From assembly GCA_946222885.1 (NCBI GenBank), contig CAMIAK010000006.1, forward strand, positions 1 through 64,000: a stretch of DNA of 64,000 nt, read 5' to 3'. The translations under genes were made by a program, and so were the position numbers. Under the pieces are notes generated by a model. That model saw only the letters and a program-made list of their open reading frames with translations, had not been told where the DNA came from and made no database searches. Source of the DNA: an uncultured Nesterenkonia sp. (GTDB taxonomy: Bacteria; Actinomycetota; Actinomycetes; Actinomycetales; Micrococcaceae). Positions 34,045 to 42,890 of the stretch are shown here, one piece after another; position 1 is the stretch's first letter, and the number at the start of each line of letters is the position of its first letter.

Positions 34045-35406
34045 TCACTCCAGGCCGGAGAGACGTGCTGCGGGGCCCAGGTCCAGCTCGTCGATGCGGA
34101 CCGCATTGCCGCTCTCCAGAGATGTGTTGCCGGCGAGGCCGACCGCGACTGCGCGGACGCCGTCCGGCCACCCTGACGCCCGGCCCAGAGGGTCCTCCTG
34201 CGGACCGCGGAAGACCTCACGCAGCAGGTCGTCGTCAGCGCCGCCGTGGGCACCCTCGCCCTCGGGAATCTCGATCTCGACGGCAGAACCGAACTGCCTC
34301 TGCAGCAAGAGCCTCTCGGAGACCGGGCGGGCACCGTCGTCCACCACCACATCGGGGCGAGCGGAGGGATCGACCACCACATAGCCCTCCCCGTCCAGCG
34401 CCACTGCACCACGTTCCACCACGGTCAGCTCTGCGCGGCCCTCAGTGCCGTTGACGTAGACCGTGTAACCCTCCCAGGGGCCGTGGGCTGAAAGCGTGTA
34501 GGACATAGAGGCGCCGCGGGAGTAGTCGACCACCAGGGACATGTTGTCCTCGATCGTGATCCCTTCGTCGAAGACGTCACGGTCGCGGATGTAGCCGTCG
34601 TGGTGCTCCTGGTCGTAGTAGAGCCCCTTGAACACGGGATCGGTGCGCAGATCCAGGCTGAAGGCATCTCGTGCCGGGTGATCGGTGGTACCGCGCTCAG
34701 GCCGATCGCCCAGACCACGGGCCCGTGCGTTCTCCGCGCCGTAGAAGCGCAGCCCGCCGGAGGCGTAGACCTTGGTGGGCACATCGGCCAGCCACCAGTT
34801 GACAAGGTCGAAATGGTGGGAGGCCTTATGGATCAGCAGGCCTCCGGACTTGTCCTTCTCACGGTGCCAGCGCCGGAAGTAGTCTGCGCCATGGGCGGTG
34901 TCCAGCAGCCACTCGAAGTGCACTGAGGTCACCTGGCCGATCTCACCTTCGCTGATGAGCTTCTTCAACGCCCAGTTGCGTGGGGAGTAACGGTAGTTGA
35001 AGGTCACCACCACGTTGCGTCCCGTGCGCTCCACAGCCTCAGCGATGCGGTGGACGCCCTCTTCGGTCGTGGTCAGGGGCTTCTCCACCACAACGTCGGC
35101 GCCGGCTTCCAGCGCTTCGACGATGTAGTCGGCATGGGTGAAGTCCGGAGTGGTGATGATGAGCCGGTCCATCCGGTGCTCAGCGATCGCGGCAGCCAGC
35201 CGGGCGGGGTCGAAGCGTGCCGGCTTTCCCAGGCTCCGGCCGTCCCAGGTCTCGGAGAAGTCGAGTCTGCCGGGATTGGTGTCGGCCCATGCCACCAGCT
35301 CGGCGACCTCAGCGTGCGGCCCTGCGAGGGCGGTGAGATACATCTGAGAGCGGGAGCCGGCTCCGAGCAGGCCGTATCGGACCCGGGAAGAATCGGCAGC
35401 GTGCAT
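34045..35406 (-). CDS. Gfo/Idh/MocA family oxidoreductase
   Basis: This 453-residue NAD(P)-dependent sugar oxidoreductase has the Rossmann motif 'YGLLGAGSRSQMYL' (about 11-24) and the family marker 'VVEKPLTT' with the Lys near 110. The second domain has 'KSGGLLIHKASHHFDLVNWWL'. Known members act on inositol, glucose or unsaturated and N-acetylated sugars. Between the permeases and rhaI, it probably processes a sugar released from the imported oligosaccharide. The substrate is not readable. Confidence 0.82.
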   Translation of the reverse strand: MHAADSSRVRYGLLGAGSRSQMYLTALAGPHAEVAELVAWADTNPGRLDFSETWDGRSLGKPARFDPARLAAAIAEHRMDRLIITTPDFTHADYIVEALEAGADVVVEKPLTTTEEGVHRIAEAVERTGRNVVVTFNYRYSPRNWALKKLISEGEIGQVTSVHFEWLLDTAHGADYFRRWHREKDKSGGLLIHKASHHFDLVNWWLADVPTKVYASGGLRFYGAENARARGLGDRPERGTTDHPARDAFSLDLRTDPVFKGLYYDQEHHDGYIRDRDVFDEGITIEDNMSLVVDYSRGASMSYTLSAHGPWEGYTVYVNGTEGRAELTVVERGAVALDGEGYVVVDPSARPDVVVDDGARPVSERLLLQRQFGSAVEIEIPEGEGAHGGADDDLLREVFRGPQEDPLGRASGWPDGVRAVAVGLAGNTSLESGNAVRIDELDLGPAARLSGLE

Positions 35407-35449
35407 GGGCGGTGTCCGTCCTTTCAGAAGAGTGGGAGAGCTGGGACGC

Positions 35450-36382
35450 TTATTTGATGCCGGACTTGGCGAAGCCCTTCACCAGGAACTTCTGCCCGAT
35501 GAGGAAGGCGAGGAACATCGGCACCAGTGAGATGACACTCATGGCGAACATCGCGCCGTAGTTCGAGGTGGACATCCCGTCGATGAACATGTTCAGTGCC
35601 TGCGGGACCACATAGTTCTCCGGACTGCGCAGGTAGAGGAGGGGCCCGAAGAAGTCAGCCCATGTCCAGATGAAAGTGAAGATGGTGGTGGTGGCCAGGG
35701 CCGGCACCATCAGCGGAAGAGTGATCTGGAAGAACTGACGGAAGTGCCCGGCCCCGTCGATCTTGGCCGCTTCGTAGAGTTCGTTGGGCAGTGAGCGTAC
35801 GAACTGCACCATCAGGAAGATGAAGAACGCTTCTGTGGCGAGGAACTTCGGCACGATCAGCGGGAGGAACGTGTCGAGCCAACCGAGCTCGCGGAAGAGG
35901 ATGAACTGGGGCACCATCACCACGTGGAACGGCAGCAGGAGGGTCCCCAGCATCACGGCGAAGGAGAGGGTCCGGAACCTGAAGTCGAGGCGGGCGAAGG
36001 CATAGGCCGCCAGCGAGCTGGAGAACAGGGTGCCCAGGATCGCTCCGAACGTGATGATCGAGGAATTGATCAGGTAGACGTGGAACGGATACATCTGAGC
36101 GTCCCATCCCTGGATGTAGTTCTCCAGGGAGAGTTCTGTGGTGAAGATGCTCAGATCGGTGAAGATCTGGTCGTTGGGCTTCATCGAGGAGACCACCAGC
36201 CAGATCAGCGGGTAGATCATCACCAGTGAGAGGCCGATGAGCACGACGTGCCGGAGGACGGACTTCACCCGGTCCATGGGGGAGCTGCCCCGGAAGACCG
36301 GTCCCCGTCCGGAATCCAGGTCTGGGACCGCCTCCTCGTAGGGGTCGGTGGTCTTATCTTTGGTCTGCTGATCAGTCGTCAT
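35450..36382 (-). CDS. carbohydrate ABC transporter permease (MalG type)
   Basis: This 310-residue CUT1 inner-membrane permease has about six transmembrane segments and the EAA loop 'ELYEAAKIDGAGHFRQFFQITLPL' region near residue 200. ATG 36382 lies inside the 3' end of the partner permease (11-bp overlap). It works with the permease at 36372 and the binding protein at 41509. No ATPase gene is nearby, so a shared MsiK-type ATPase elsewhere is likely. Confidence 0.9.
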   Translation of the reverse strand: MTTDQQTKDKTTDPYEEAVPDLDSGRGPVFRGSSPMDRVKSVLRHVVLIGLSLVMIYPLIWLVVSSMKPNDQIFTDLSIFTTELSLENYIQGWDAQMYPFHVYLINSSIITFGAILGTLFSSSLAAYAFARLDFRFRTLSFAVMLGTLLLPFHVVMVPQFILFRELGWLDTFLPLIVPKFLATEAFFIFLMVQFVRSLPNELYEAAKIDGAGHFRQFFQITLPLMVPALATTTIFTFIWTWADFFGPLLYLRSPENYVVPQALNMFIDGMSTSNYGAMFAMSVISLVPMFLAFLIGQKFLVKGFAKSGIK

Positions 36383-37319
36383 AGAACACCCAATACTTGG
36401 ACAGCCAGAAGTTGATTGCGGTGACCAGGCCGACGAAGAGCAGCAGCAGCCATGCCATGGCAGAGGCATAGCCCATCGACATCGGCGCGGTGAACGCTTG
36501 CTGGTAGAGATAGAGCGTGAAGAACAGAGTGGAGTCGGAGGGACCGCCGGTGCCGCCCGAGACGACGTAGGCCTGTGTGAAGTTCTGGAAGGCGAAGATG
36601 ATCTGCAGCACCAGGTTGAAGAAGATGATCGGTGTCAGCAGCGGCAGGGTGATGGTGAAGAACTGGCGCAGCTTGCCAGCGCCGTCCACCTCTGCGGCCT
36701 CGTAGTACATGTCCGGGATCTGGCGGAGTCCTGCGAGGAAGATGATCATCGGAGAGCCGAAGGTCCAGACGTTCAGCGCGATGAGGGTCCACAGCGCATA
36801 GTCAGGGTGCGCGACCCAGCCCGGTCCCTGGACGCCGAAGAGTCCCAGGAATCCGTTCACCAGACCGTCATAGCCGAAGACCTGACGCCACAGGATCGCG
36901 ATGGCGACCGAACCTCCCATGAGCGAGGGCAGGTAGAAGATCGACCGATAGAAGGACAGGCCGCGCATGCCTTTGTCCAGCAGTACGGCAACAGCCAGGG
37001 CCAGGGCGAGCAGGATGGGGACGCCGACGAAGACATAGATGGAGGTGACCTCCATCGAGGTCCACAGCCGATCATCGCTCCACATGCGGGTGAAGTTGTC
37101 CAAGCCCACCCAGCTCGGCGGGGACAGCAGGTTGTAGTCGGTGAAGGCCAGGTACAGCGATGCCAGCATGGGCCCTGCGGTGAATCCGACGATGCCGATG
37201 ATCCAGGGAAGCAGGAACAGGACGGCGGTCTTGTTGTCTTTGTGCTTCCGCTTGACCTTTGGCCCTGACTGGGACTTGGCCTGCTTCGCAATCGTGCGAA
37301 GTTCGCCCAGACTGCTCAC
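36372..37319 (-). CDS. carbohydrate ABC transporter permease (MalF/UgpA type)
   Basis: This 315-residue CUT1 permease has six transmembrane segments; the first is 'TAVLFLLPWIIGIVGFTAGP'. The EAA motif is 'MYYEAAEVDGAGKLRQFFTI'. A lysine-rich N-terminal tail of about 30 residues is cytoplasmic. It is first in the rhamnose operon and its promoter carries two LacI-type boxes. The matching binding protein is 4 kb away in a separate transcript with the same promoter pattern. Confidence 0.9.
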   Translation of the reverse strand: MSSLGELRTIAKQAKSQSGPKVKRKHKDNKTAVLFLLPWIIGIVGFTAGPMLASLYLAFTDYNLLSPPSWVGLDNFTRMWSDDRLWTSMEVTSIYVFVGVPILLALALAVAVLLDKGMRGLSFYRSIFYLPSLMGGSVAIAILWRQVFGYDGLVNGFLGLFGVQGPGWVAHPDYALWTLIALNVWTFGSPMIIFLAGLRQIPDMYYEAAEVDGAGKLRQFFTITLPLLTPIIFFNLVLQIIFAFQNFTQAYVVSGGTGGPSDSTLFFTLYLYQQAFTAPMSMGYASAMAWLLLLFVGLVTAINFWLSKYWVFYDD

Positions 37320-37387
37320 GAGACCTCCTCATCTATGGTTCAGGCGACTGCAGCGGAATCATCGAATCCGGAGGCTCCCGCTACTCA

Positions 37388-37459
37388 AGAAACCGCTTTC
37401 TCAGCGTTTCGACGATCCTATGAGCCGGGTCACACGTTGTCAACCTGAAAGCGCTTTCC
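37388..37459 (-). promoter_or_regulatory. rhamnose-operon promoter with two LacI boxes and a CRP-like site
   Basis: On the minus strand, -35 TTGACA (37438-37443), a 17-bp spacer and -10 TAGGAT (37415-37420) face the permease genes. AGAAACCGCTTTCT (37388-37401) lies just downstream of the start point and TGAAAGCGCTTTCC (37446-37459) just upstream of the -35. The spacer contains TGTGA-N6-TCATA (37419-37434), close to the CRP/GlxR consensus. The binding-protein promoter at 42891-42945 has the same layout. Confidence 0.75.
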
Positions 37460-37472
37460 CGTAAGTGATGCG

Positions 37473-37494
37473 ATGTGAGTAATGTATCTCACAT
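37473..37494 (+). promoter_or_regulatory. perfect 7-8-7 inverted repeat over the MFS start
   Basis: ATGTGAG (37473-37479) and CTCACAT (37488-37494) are perfect inverted arms around 8 bp. They enclose a -10 TAATGT (37480-37485). The second arm ends in the ATG at 37493. This would be an operator on a leaderless promoter; the regulator is not identified. Confidence 0.5.
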
Positions 37495-38782
37495 GACGCG
37501 ACGCCGGCTCTTCATGGACCTCACTCCTCTCAGAGAGTCTCCGGCATATCTGCGCTTCTGGATCAGCGGCATCGCCGCGGGGATCGGGGTGCAGCTCACC
37601 GCAGTCGCCATCGGCATCCAGGTCTATGACATCAGCGGCTCAACAGCCGCGGTGGCCTTGGTCGGCGCCCTCGCACTGGGACCCATGATCCTGGTCGGCA
37701 TCCTCGGGGGCACCATCGTGGACGCCTTCGACCGGCGCAAAGTGCTCATCTGGGCTTCACTGGCGGCACTGGTCGCCCCTGTGGGCATCGCGATCCTCGC
37801 GTGGAACGATGTCGAAACCCTCTGGATGTACTACGCGCTGACCACGCTTTCCTCCGCGGCCGGCTCACTGGTCGGCGCCGCCCGCTTCGCCATCCACCCG
37901 AGACTGGTCCGGCGAGAGCTGCTGCCCGCCGTGGCAGCCCTCTCCGCCATCTCTGCGGGCCTGCAGGCGGCCGGCGGCCCCGCACTGGCAGGCATGCTGG
38001 TGGCCACAGTAGGGTACGCCTGGACCTACACGATCGACGTCATGCTCTTCATGGTCGGCTTCTGGGGCATCATCTCCCTCCCGGCGATCAAGCCGCAGGG
38101 AGAGTCCAAGCTCGGTCTCAAGGCGCTGAAGGAGGGTCTGGTCTTCCTCAGGGGCGCGGTGAACCTGCGCACGGCGATCGGACTGCACGTGGCTGCCTTC
38201 GCCTTCGGCCGCCCCTACGCGATCTTCCCGGCAGTCGGCGCACTGCTGATCGGCGGCGGCCCGTGGACCGTAGGCCTGTTGACCGCCTCCGGGGCGGTCG
38301 GAGTGATCATCTCCAGCCTGCTGTCGGGCCGTTTCGGGGGGATCCGTCGCCACGGCGCCGCAATCGGCTACTCCACCATGGTCTTCTCCGTGTTCGTCGC
38401 CCTGCTCGGTGCAGCGACCCTGTGGCTTGAGCACGCGGGCCGCGAGGTCAGCGAGCACAGCGCCGATGTCCCGGCCCTCATCCTGCTCTGCAGCCTCACG
38501 GCACTCATCGGAGCCGCCGACAACGTGGCCGGGATCTTCCGCACCACCATGATGCAGTCGGCCACCCCGGATCAGTTCCGCGGACGCCTGCAGGGCATCT
38601 ACACCCTGGTCCTCTCAGCAGGACCTCGACTGGGCGACACCTACATCGGCTTTGTCGCGGCGGCGGCCACGCTGTGGTTCCCCCAGCTGCTGGGCGCACT
38701 CCTGATTCTGCTCATCGCAGGCATCTATATGAGGCTGCGCCCCGGCTTCCGGGAGTACGACGGCGAGAACCCCGTCCCCTGA
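37493..38782 (+). CDS. MFS transporter (EntS-like exporter family)
   Basis: This 429-residue major facilitator protein has about 10-12 membrane segments. 'GTIVDAFDRRKVLIWASL' is the cytoplasmic loop 2-3 motif and 'MMQSATPDQFRGRLQGIY' near 350 is typical of the MFS_3/EntS exporter group. ATG 37493 follows a -10 TAATGT by 7 nt with no ribosome site, which suggests a leaderless mRNA; GTG 37475 and ATG 37514 are alternatives. It may export a sugar or toxic by-product, but a drug or siderophore exporter is equally possible. Confidence 0.78.
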   Translation: MTRRRLFMDLTPLRESPAYLRFWISGIAAGIGVQLTAVAIGIQVYDISGSTAAVALVGALALGPMILVGILGGTIVDAFDRRKVLIWASLAALVAPVGIAILAWNDVETLWMYYALTTLSSAAGSLVGAARFAIHPRLVRRELLPAVAALSAISAGLQAAGGPALAGMLVATVGYAWTYTIDVMLFMVGFWGIISLPAIKPQGESKLGLKALKEGLVFLRGAVNLRTAIGLHVAAFAFGRPYAIFPAVGALLIGGGPWTVGLLTASGAVGVIISSLLSGRFGGIRRHGAAIGYSTMVFSVFVALLGAATLWLEHAGREVSEHSADVPALILLCSLTALIGAADNVAGIFRTTMMQSATPDQFRGRLQGIYTLVLSAGPRLGDTYIGFVAAAATLWFPQLLGALLILLIAGIYMRLRPGFREYDGENPVP

Positions 38783-38800
38783 TCCGCCGGAGTAAGCTCG

Positions 38801-39691
38801 TCAGACGGTGCGCAGTCCGCCCATGGTCTCCTGCAGCTCGATGAAGATCGCCCGTTCGTGGGGAGTGTCGTTGGGCGTGTGCAGGGTCAGATAGAGCGTG
38901 CCGTCCAGGGCGCGGAAGATCATGCCGTGTCCGCCGTCGGCCTCATACAGCGGCGCAGGCTGCTGTTCCCACGGACCGGTGATCTCCCCGGTGGTGGAAC
39001 GGGCCACGCCCTGGGCGTAGCGGCCGCCGCGGAAGCTGGCCCAGAGCATCAGCAGCTCGCCCCGCTGGGTTCGGTGCATGAACGGCCCATCGGTGACGTA
39101 GCCGGTGCCGTGCTTGGTTGAGTGCACAGCATCCACCCAGGGGGCGGAGGACGCCGCGAACAGCTCAATGGGCTCCCCCACCGCCGTCTTCAGGTCCCGG
39201 GAAAGCTGCACAGCGCACACGGTCCCGTCGGAGATCTGGACCCATTCGTGGCAGAAGACCATCCAGGGGATGCCGTCAGCGTCCACGTGCAGAGTGCCGT
39301 CCAGGCATTCCCAGTCACGAGGGGTCAGCGGCCCATCGCTGTGCGGGGTGAAGGGCCCCTCAGGGGTGTCCGCCGAGAGGATCTGGGTCCCGCGGCGCAC
39401 AGCCGGATCCTCATGCCCAAAGGTGGCAGAGAGGTAGAAGCGCCCCTGGTGCTCGTGGACCTCCGGGGCCCAGTAGTTGGTGGTGGACCAGAAGTCCGGC
39501 CCGGGGCGGAACGCCTCGATCGGGCCTTCCCAGTTCTGCAGGTCGGTGCCGCGGTAGCAGTCGAAGCCGGTTGCGGCGCCCTTCCAGATGTCCTTATCGG
39601 TGGAGCCGAACAGGTAGTACGTACCGTTCTCGCCCTCCTGCGGGCGGGGCAGCACAAACGGGTCGCGGAGCTGAATCTCTGAGGTCTTCAC
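38801..39691 (-). CDS. glycoside hydrolase family 43-type protein
   Basis: This 296-residue five-bladed beta-propeller hydrolase has the catalytic base in 'LRDPFVLPR' (Asp about 10), 'WAPEVHEHQGRFYLSATF' (about 73-90), and an acidic residue in 'WMVFCHEWVQI' as candidate general acid. No signal peptide is present, so it acts inside the cell. The start is GTG 39691 with GAGGAG upstream. It ends an operon with the binding protein and the MGH1-like hydrolase. GH43 members release arabinose, xylose or galactose. Confidence 0.8.
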   Translation of the reverse strand: MKTSEIQLRDPFVLPRPQEGENGTYYLFGSTDKDIWKGAATGFDCYRGTDLQNWEGPIEAFRPGPDFWSTTNYWAPEVHEHQGRFYLSATFGHEDPAVRRGTQILSADTPEGPFTPHSDGPLTPRDWECLDGTLHVDADGIPWMVFCHEWVQISDGTVCAVQLSRDLKTAVGEPIELFAASSAPWVDAVHSTKHGTGYVTDGPFMHRTQRGELLMLWASFRGGRYAQGVARSTTGEITGPWEQQPAPLYEADGGHGMIFRALDGTLYLTLHTPNDTPHERAIFIELQETMGGLRTV

Positions 39692-39732
39692 GGGGTCTCC
39701 TCGGTTACTGGGACTGGACTGACGTGACGGGC

Positions 39733-41409
39733 TCAGCAGGCACGCGGGGCCACGAAGCCGGGGCTGGTGCGGCGGGCGATGCTCATCCCGCTCAGGTCCA
39801 CGCGCTCGTTGGGGGCCAGCGTGAGCTCCAGCGAGCCCTCCGCCGAGGTGAGGGTGCCGGTGACCGGACGGGCGGCGACGCCGACGACTGCAACGGGTTT
39901 GCCGTTGCAGTCGGTCACTACGCGCCAGCCGCGGGGGAAGCTCAGGTGCTGCTGGCCGTCGCGGCAGATGATGACCTGGTCGTCGTCGGCCGCGAGCTCG
40001 TAGTGGGCCCCGCCGACGGTGCGGGAGTAGGCGATGGCCTCAGCCGCAGTGCTCACCCCGGCCTTGCCGGTGCCGCCGTGGGAGGGGTCCAGCCGGGTGG
40101 GGGCCAGGCTCGTGAAGGCGATCTCTCCGGTGGGCAGGGGAAGGACGCCGAACATGCGCTCCACCGTGTCCAGCATCCAGAGGATGGAGGGCGAATAGGA
40201 GCTCGTGAAGCCGGCGTCGCCGCTCCAGGGGTCGATGCCCTGCGGGAAGTGCTCGGCGGCCGAGAGGGCGGACAGCAGCTCCCGGTTGGCGATCATCAGC
40301 TCGGCCACGCGTCCGTGGTGCTCGAAGGCGTGGGGGGCCCGCAGCTGGGTGAGGAAGTGCACGGGTCCGGCCCAGGAGTTGCGGGTGTGGTCGCCGTCAT
40401 ACCTGGGGTCGGAGAGCGAGATGGTGGTGAAGCCGTAGTGGGAGAGGAAGTGGGCGCTGTTCATGACATAGCGCTCCAACGCCTGGGCGAAGAAGCGGGC
40501 GTCACCGATCTCACAGGCCAGCACGCGCAGCAGCACGTCGGAGATGACCTTGACCTGCTTGCCCTGGGCATCAAGGTCGTAGAAGGTGCCGTCAGCGGGG
40601 TCGTAGCAGTGCTCAAAGACGGCCTTGACCGAAGCCTCGGCTTTGACCTCCCATGGCCTGGGATCCTCACCGAGCTCCGCGGCGATCTTGGCCAGGTAGT
40701 AACGCTGGCAGGCGACATTGGCAGTCAGGTCCGGGGCCAGGAACGGAATGGTGGGGGCCTCGGGGTCGAACTGGGTGGCCTCACCGCGGTAGCAGCGGTC
40801 GGGGACGAACCAGAACCGCGGGGAGAGGTCGTGGCCGGTGTCGAAGGTGGAGAAGGCCTCCACGCAGCCGGTGCCGCGAGTATTGCGGTAGGTCATGAGC
40901 CAGTCGTCGTAGCGGACCATGGTGGTGTACATCTGCGCCAGCCATTCCCGCTCCCCGCTTCCATGGAGGAGATAATGGTTCCATACGGAACGGGCCAGCG
41001 GCGTGACGATCTGGATCTGGCTGAACCCTGGCCCGTCCGCGGTGACCTTATACGGAATCATCCCGTCGTCGCGCTGGTGAGCGGAATAGATCCGGAAAGT
41101 CTCCGTGGCGGTCTGTGGGGCGAAGCGCGAGAGCATCTCGGTGTTGATGGTCCCAGTCGATTCGAGCCAGGTGCCGGCATAGACCCCGCCCTCGTTGAGC
41201 ACCGGCGCAGACTCCGCGAGAGGGCGGATGCACTGCTGCAGTTCGGTCAGAGCCTGATGCCAGCGGTCCTCCAGCGGACTCCCCATCGCGACGAACCCTA
41301 CTCCGGAGCGAGTGACCTGTTCGGCGAGCGGCGCGCTGAGGCCTGCCTTCTGAGCAGCAGGCTCGGCCTTGCGAAGACGAGCGAGGGCGGCGTCGAGGGA
41401 TGACATCAT
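39733..41409 (-). CDS. MGH1-like (alpha/alpha)6-barrel glycoside hydrolase
   Basis: This protein of about 558 residues has an (alpha/alpha)6 toroid layout: 'ETFRIYSAHQRDDGMIPYKV', 'QIVTPLARSVWNHYLLHG', 'DPADGTFYDLDAQGK', 'NSWAGPVHFLTQLRAPHAFEHHGR' and a small C-terminal beta domain. It resembles the MGH1-like/GH63-GH37 group (mannosylglycerate hydrolase, glucosidases, trehalases). No signal peptide. ATG 41409 is chosen, with AAAGG 8 nt upstream; ATG 41406 or 41421 are possible. In this operon it probably cleaves the imported oligosaccharide. Its linkage cannot be read. Confidence 0.7.
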   Translation of the reverse strand: MMSSLDAALARLRKAEPAAQKAGLSAPLAEQVTRSGVGFVAMGSPLEDRWHQALTELQQCIRPLAESAPVLNEGGVYAGTWLESTGTINTEMLSRFAPQTATETFRIYSAHQRDDGMIPYKVTADGPGFSQIQIVTPLARSVWNHYLLHGSGEREWLAQMYTTMVRYDDWLMTYRNTRGTGCVEAFSTFDTGHDLSPRFWFVPDRCYRGEATQFDPEAPTIPFLAPDLTANVACQRYYLAKIAAELGEDPRPWEVKAEASVKAVFEHCYDPADGTFYDLDAQGKQVKVISDVLLRVLACEIGDARFFAQALERYVMNSAHFLSHYGFTTISLSDPRYDGDHTRNSWAGPVHFLTQLRAPHAFEHHGRVAELMIANRELLSALSAAEHFPQGIDPWSGDAGFTSSYSPSILWMLDTVERMFGVLPLPTGEIAFTSLAPTRLDPSHGGTGKAGVSTAAEAIAYSRTVGGAHYELAADDDQVIICRDGQQHLSFPRGWRVVTDCNGKPVAVVGVAARPVTGTLTSAEGSLELTLAPNERVDLSGMSIARRTSPGFVAPRAC

Positions 41410-41452
41410 GAGGCCTTTCATCGTGGTGGTTTCGTGGTCCGGAGAAAAGGGC

Positions 41453-41501
41453 TGACACGGCTGTGTGGACGACCTCCCGGGTCGTCCACACAGCCGTGTC
41501 A
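41453..41501 (-). terminator. 22-bp perfect hairpin between binding-protein and hydrolase genes
   Basis: Arms 41453-41474 and 41480-41501 are perfectly complementary around a 5-nt loop. On the minus strand TTTT follows closely (GCCCTTTTC), as in a factor-independent terminator. It lies 7 bp after the stop of the binding-protein gene and before the hydrolase, so it probably lowers expression of the downstream enzymes relative to the binding protein. Confidence 0.75.
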
Positions 41502-41508
41502 AGGACGG

Positions 41509-42822
41509 TCATTCGGCGCTCTGCAGTGCGTCCTCCATGTACCGGACCCACTCGGCCACCCCGTCCTCCACGGACTGGTTGCCGAACAGGATGTCTGATT
41601 CGATGCGCTGGGAGAGCTCATTCATCTCCGCGCCTCCGGCGGGCTGGGGCGGAGCGATGACCTCCTGCTCCAGCACCTCCTGGATATAGCCGGCAGCCTC
41701 AGCGTTGACCGGATCCAGCAGCGGCTCAACCACTTCGAGCATCTCCGGGTTGAACGGCAGGCCTCGGTCATCAGTGAGGATCTCCGCGGCACGTTCGTCG
41801 TTGACGATGAAGTCCATGAGCATCGCAGCGGCCTGAGGCTCCTGGGAGGCGGCGTTGACCGACCAGAACTGCGAGGGAAGGACTGCTGTGCCGGGGTTGT
41901 CGGTCTCAGTGGGCGGCAGGATGAGGCTGACCTCGTCGTCCCCCAGGGCAGAGGTGTAGGGGGTGAGCTGATTGCTGTAGCCGAAGCTCATCGCAGCCTG
42001 TCCGGTGCCGAAGAGGCTCTGATCGGGGGTCACGTTGTGATGTTCGACGATGACCGAAGGGTCCGGAAGGGCCCCGGACTCCACCATGTCGACTTCCATC
42101 TGGTACCAGTCGCTGAGCTCATCTTCGGTGACCACCAGATCGCCGTCCCAGTCGTACAGGCCGAGATCGTTGTACTGGGAGACGTAGGTGGAGATGATGT
42201 CCTGGATCCGCAGGTCCAGTCCCACGTAGTCAGTGTTCTCGGAGATCTCGGCGGCGGCCTCGTGAAGATCGTCCCAATCCCAGTCATCGCCGGGAAGATC
42301 GACTCCGGCCTCTTCGAACTTTGTCTCGTTGACGAGCAGACCGATCGCATTGCCGCCGGTGGGGAGGCCGTAGACGGTGTCGTCGACGGTGGCATTGGTG
42401 AGCATGAAGTCTTCGTAGGGGTCCAGGTCCACGTACTCCCCGAGCTCCTCCAGGTCGTAGAGCATGCCCTCGCCGCCGTACTCCTGCGGCATGGCCCCTC
42501 CGAGGGTGAAGAGGTCAGGTCCGCCGCCGGCGGCGAAGTCAGTGGAGAGACGGTTGAAGAGGTCCTCAGGATCGCCGGTGGGGGTCGACTGGATGGTGAT
42601 GTTGGGGTGCTCCTCCTCAAAGAGGTCGAAGACCTCCTGAGTGAGGGCAGCCCGTTCGTCGTTGCCCCACCATGCGACTTCGAGCGTGATCTCACGGTCT
42701 TCGTCGAAGTCCTCCGCGGCGGCCCCTCCGCCGCCGCCCCCGCAAGCGGTGAGTGCGAACACACCGGTCAGGACGCCGCCGAGTGCGGCGCGGCGCTTCA
42801 CAGATGCTGAAGTGGGCTTCAT
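41509..42822 (-). CDS. carbohydrate ABC transporter extracellular binding lipoprotein (CUT1)
   Basis: This 437-residue family-1 solute-binding protein has the lipobox 'FALTAC' (Cys about 24), a glycine run, then 'ITLEVAWWGNDERAALTQEVFDLFEEEHP' and 'GGPDLFTLGGAMPQEYGG'. It is very acidic. ATG 42822 is chosen; the frame is open further upstream, but that stretch holds the promoter and operator. It is the receptor for the two permeases at 35450-37319. Highly aromatic loops such as 'DDWDWDDL' suit an oligosaccharide ligand. Confidence 0.9.
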   Translation of the reverse strand: MKPTSASVKRRAALGGVLTGVFALTACGGGGGGAAAEDFDEDREITLEVAWWGNDERAALTQEVFDLFEEEHPNITIQSTPTGDPEDLFNRLSTDFAAGGGPDLFTLGGAMPQEYGGEGMLYDLEELGEYVDLDPYEDFMLTNATVDDTVYGLPTGGNAIGLLVNETKFEEAGVDLPGDDWDWDDLHEAAAEISENTDYVGLDLRIQDIISTYVSQYNDLGLYDWDGDLVVTEDELSDWYQMEVDMVESGALPDPSVIVEHHNVTPDQSLFGTGQAAMSFGYSNQLTPYTSALGDDEVSLILPPTETDNPGTAVLPSQFWSVNAASQEPQAAAMLMDFIVNDERAAEILTDDRGLPFNPEMLEVVEPLLDPVNAEAAGYIQEVLEQEVIAPPQPAGGAEMNELSQRIESDILFGNQSVEDGVAEWVRYMEDALQSAE

Positions 42823-42890
42823 TGCTCTGCCTCGTTTCCTTTCGGGGCGACTCGCCGTGGCGGCCACCTCTTCAATAGTGCTCGTCTGCA

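Noticed and set aside
39571..41403. A 610-codon plus-strand frame opposite the MGH1-like hydrolase
   Set aside because: The minus-strand protein has recognisable hydrolase motifs and operon context. The plus-strand product has none.
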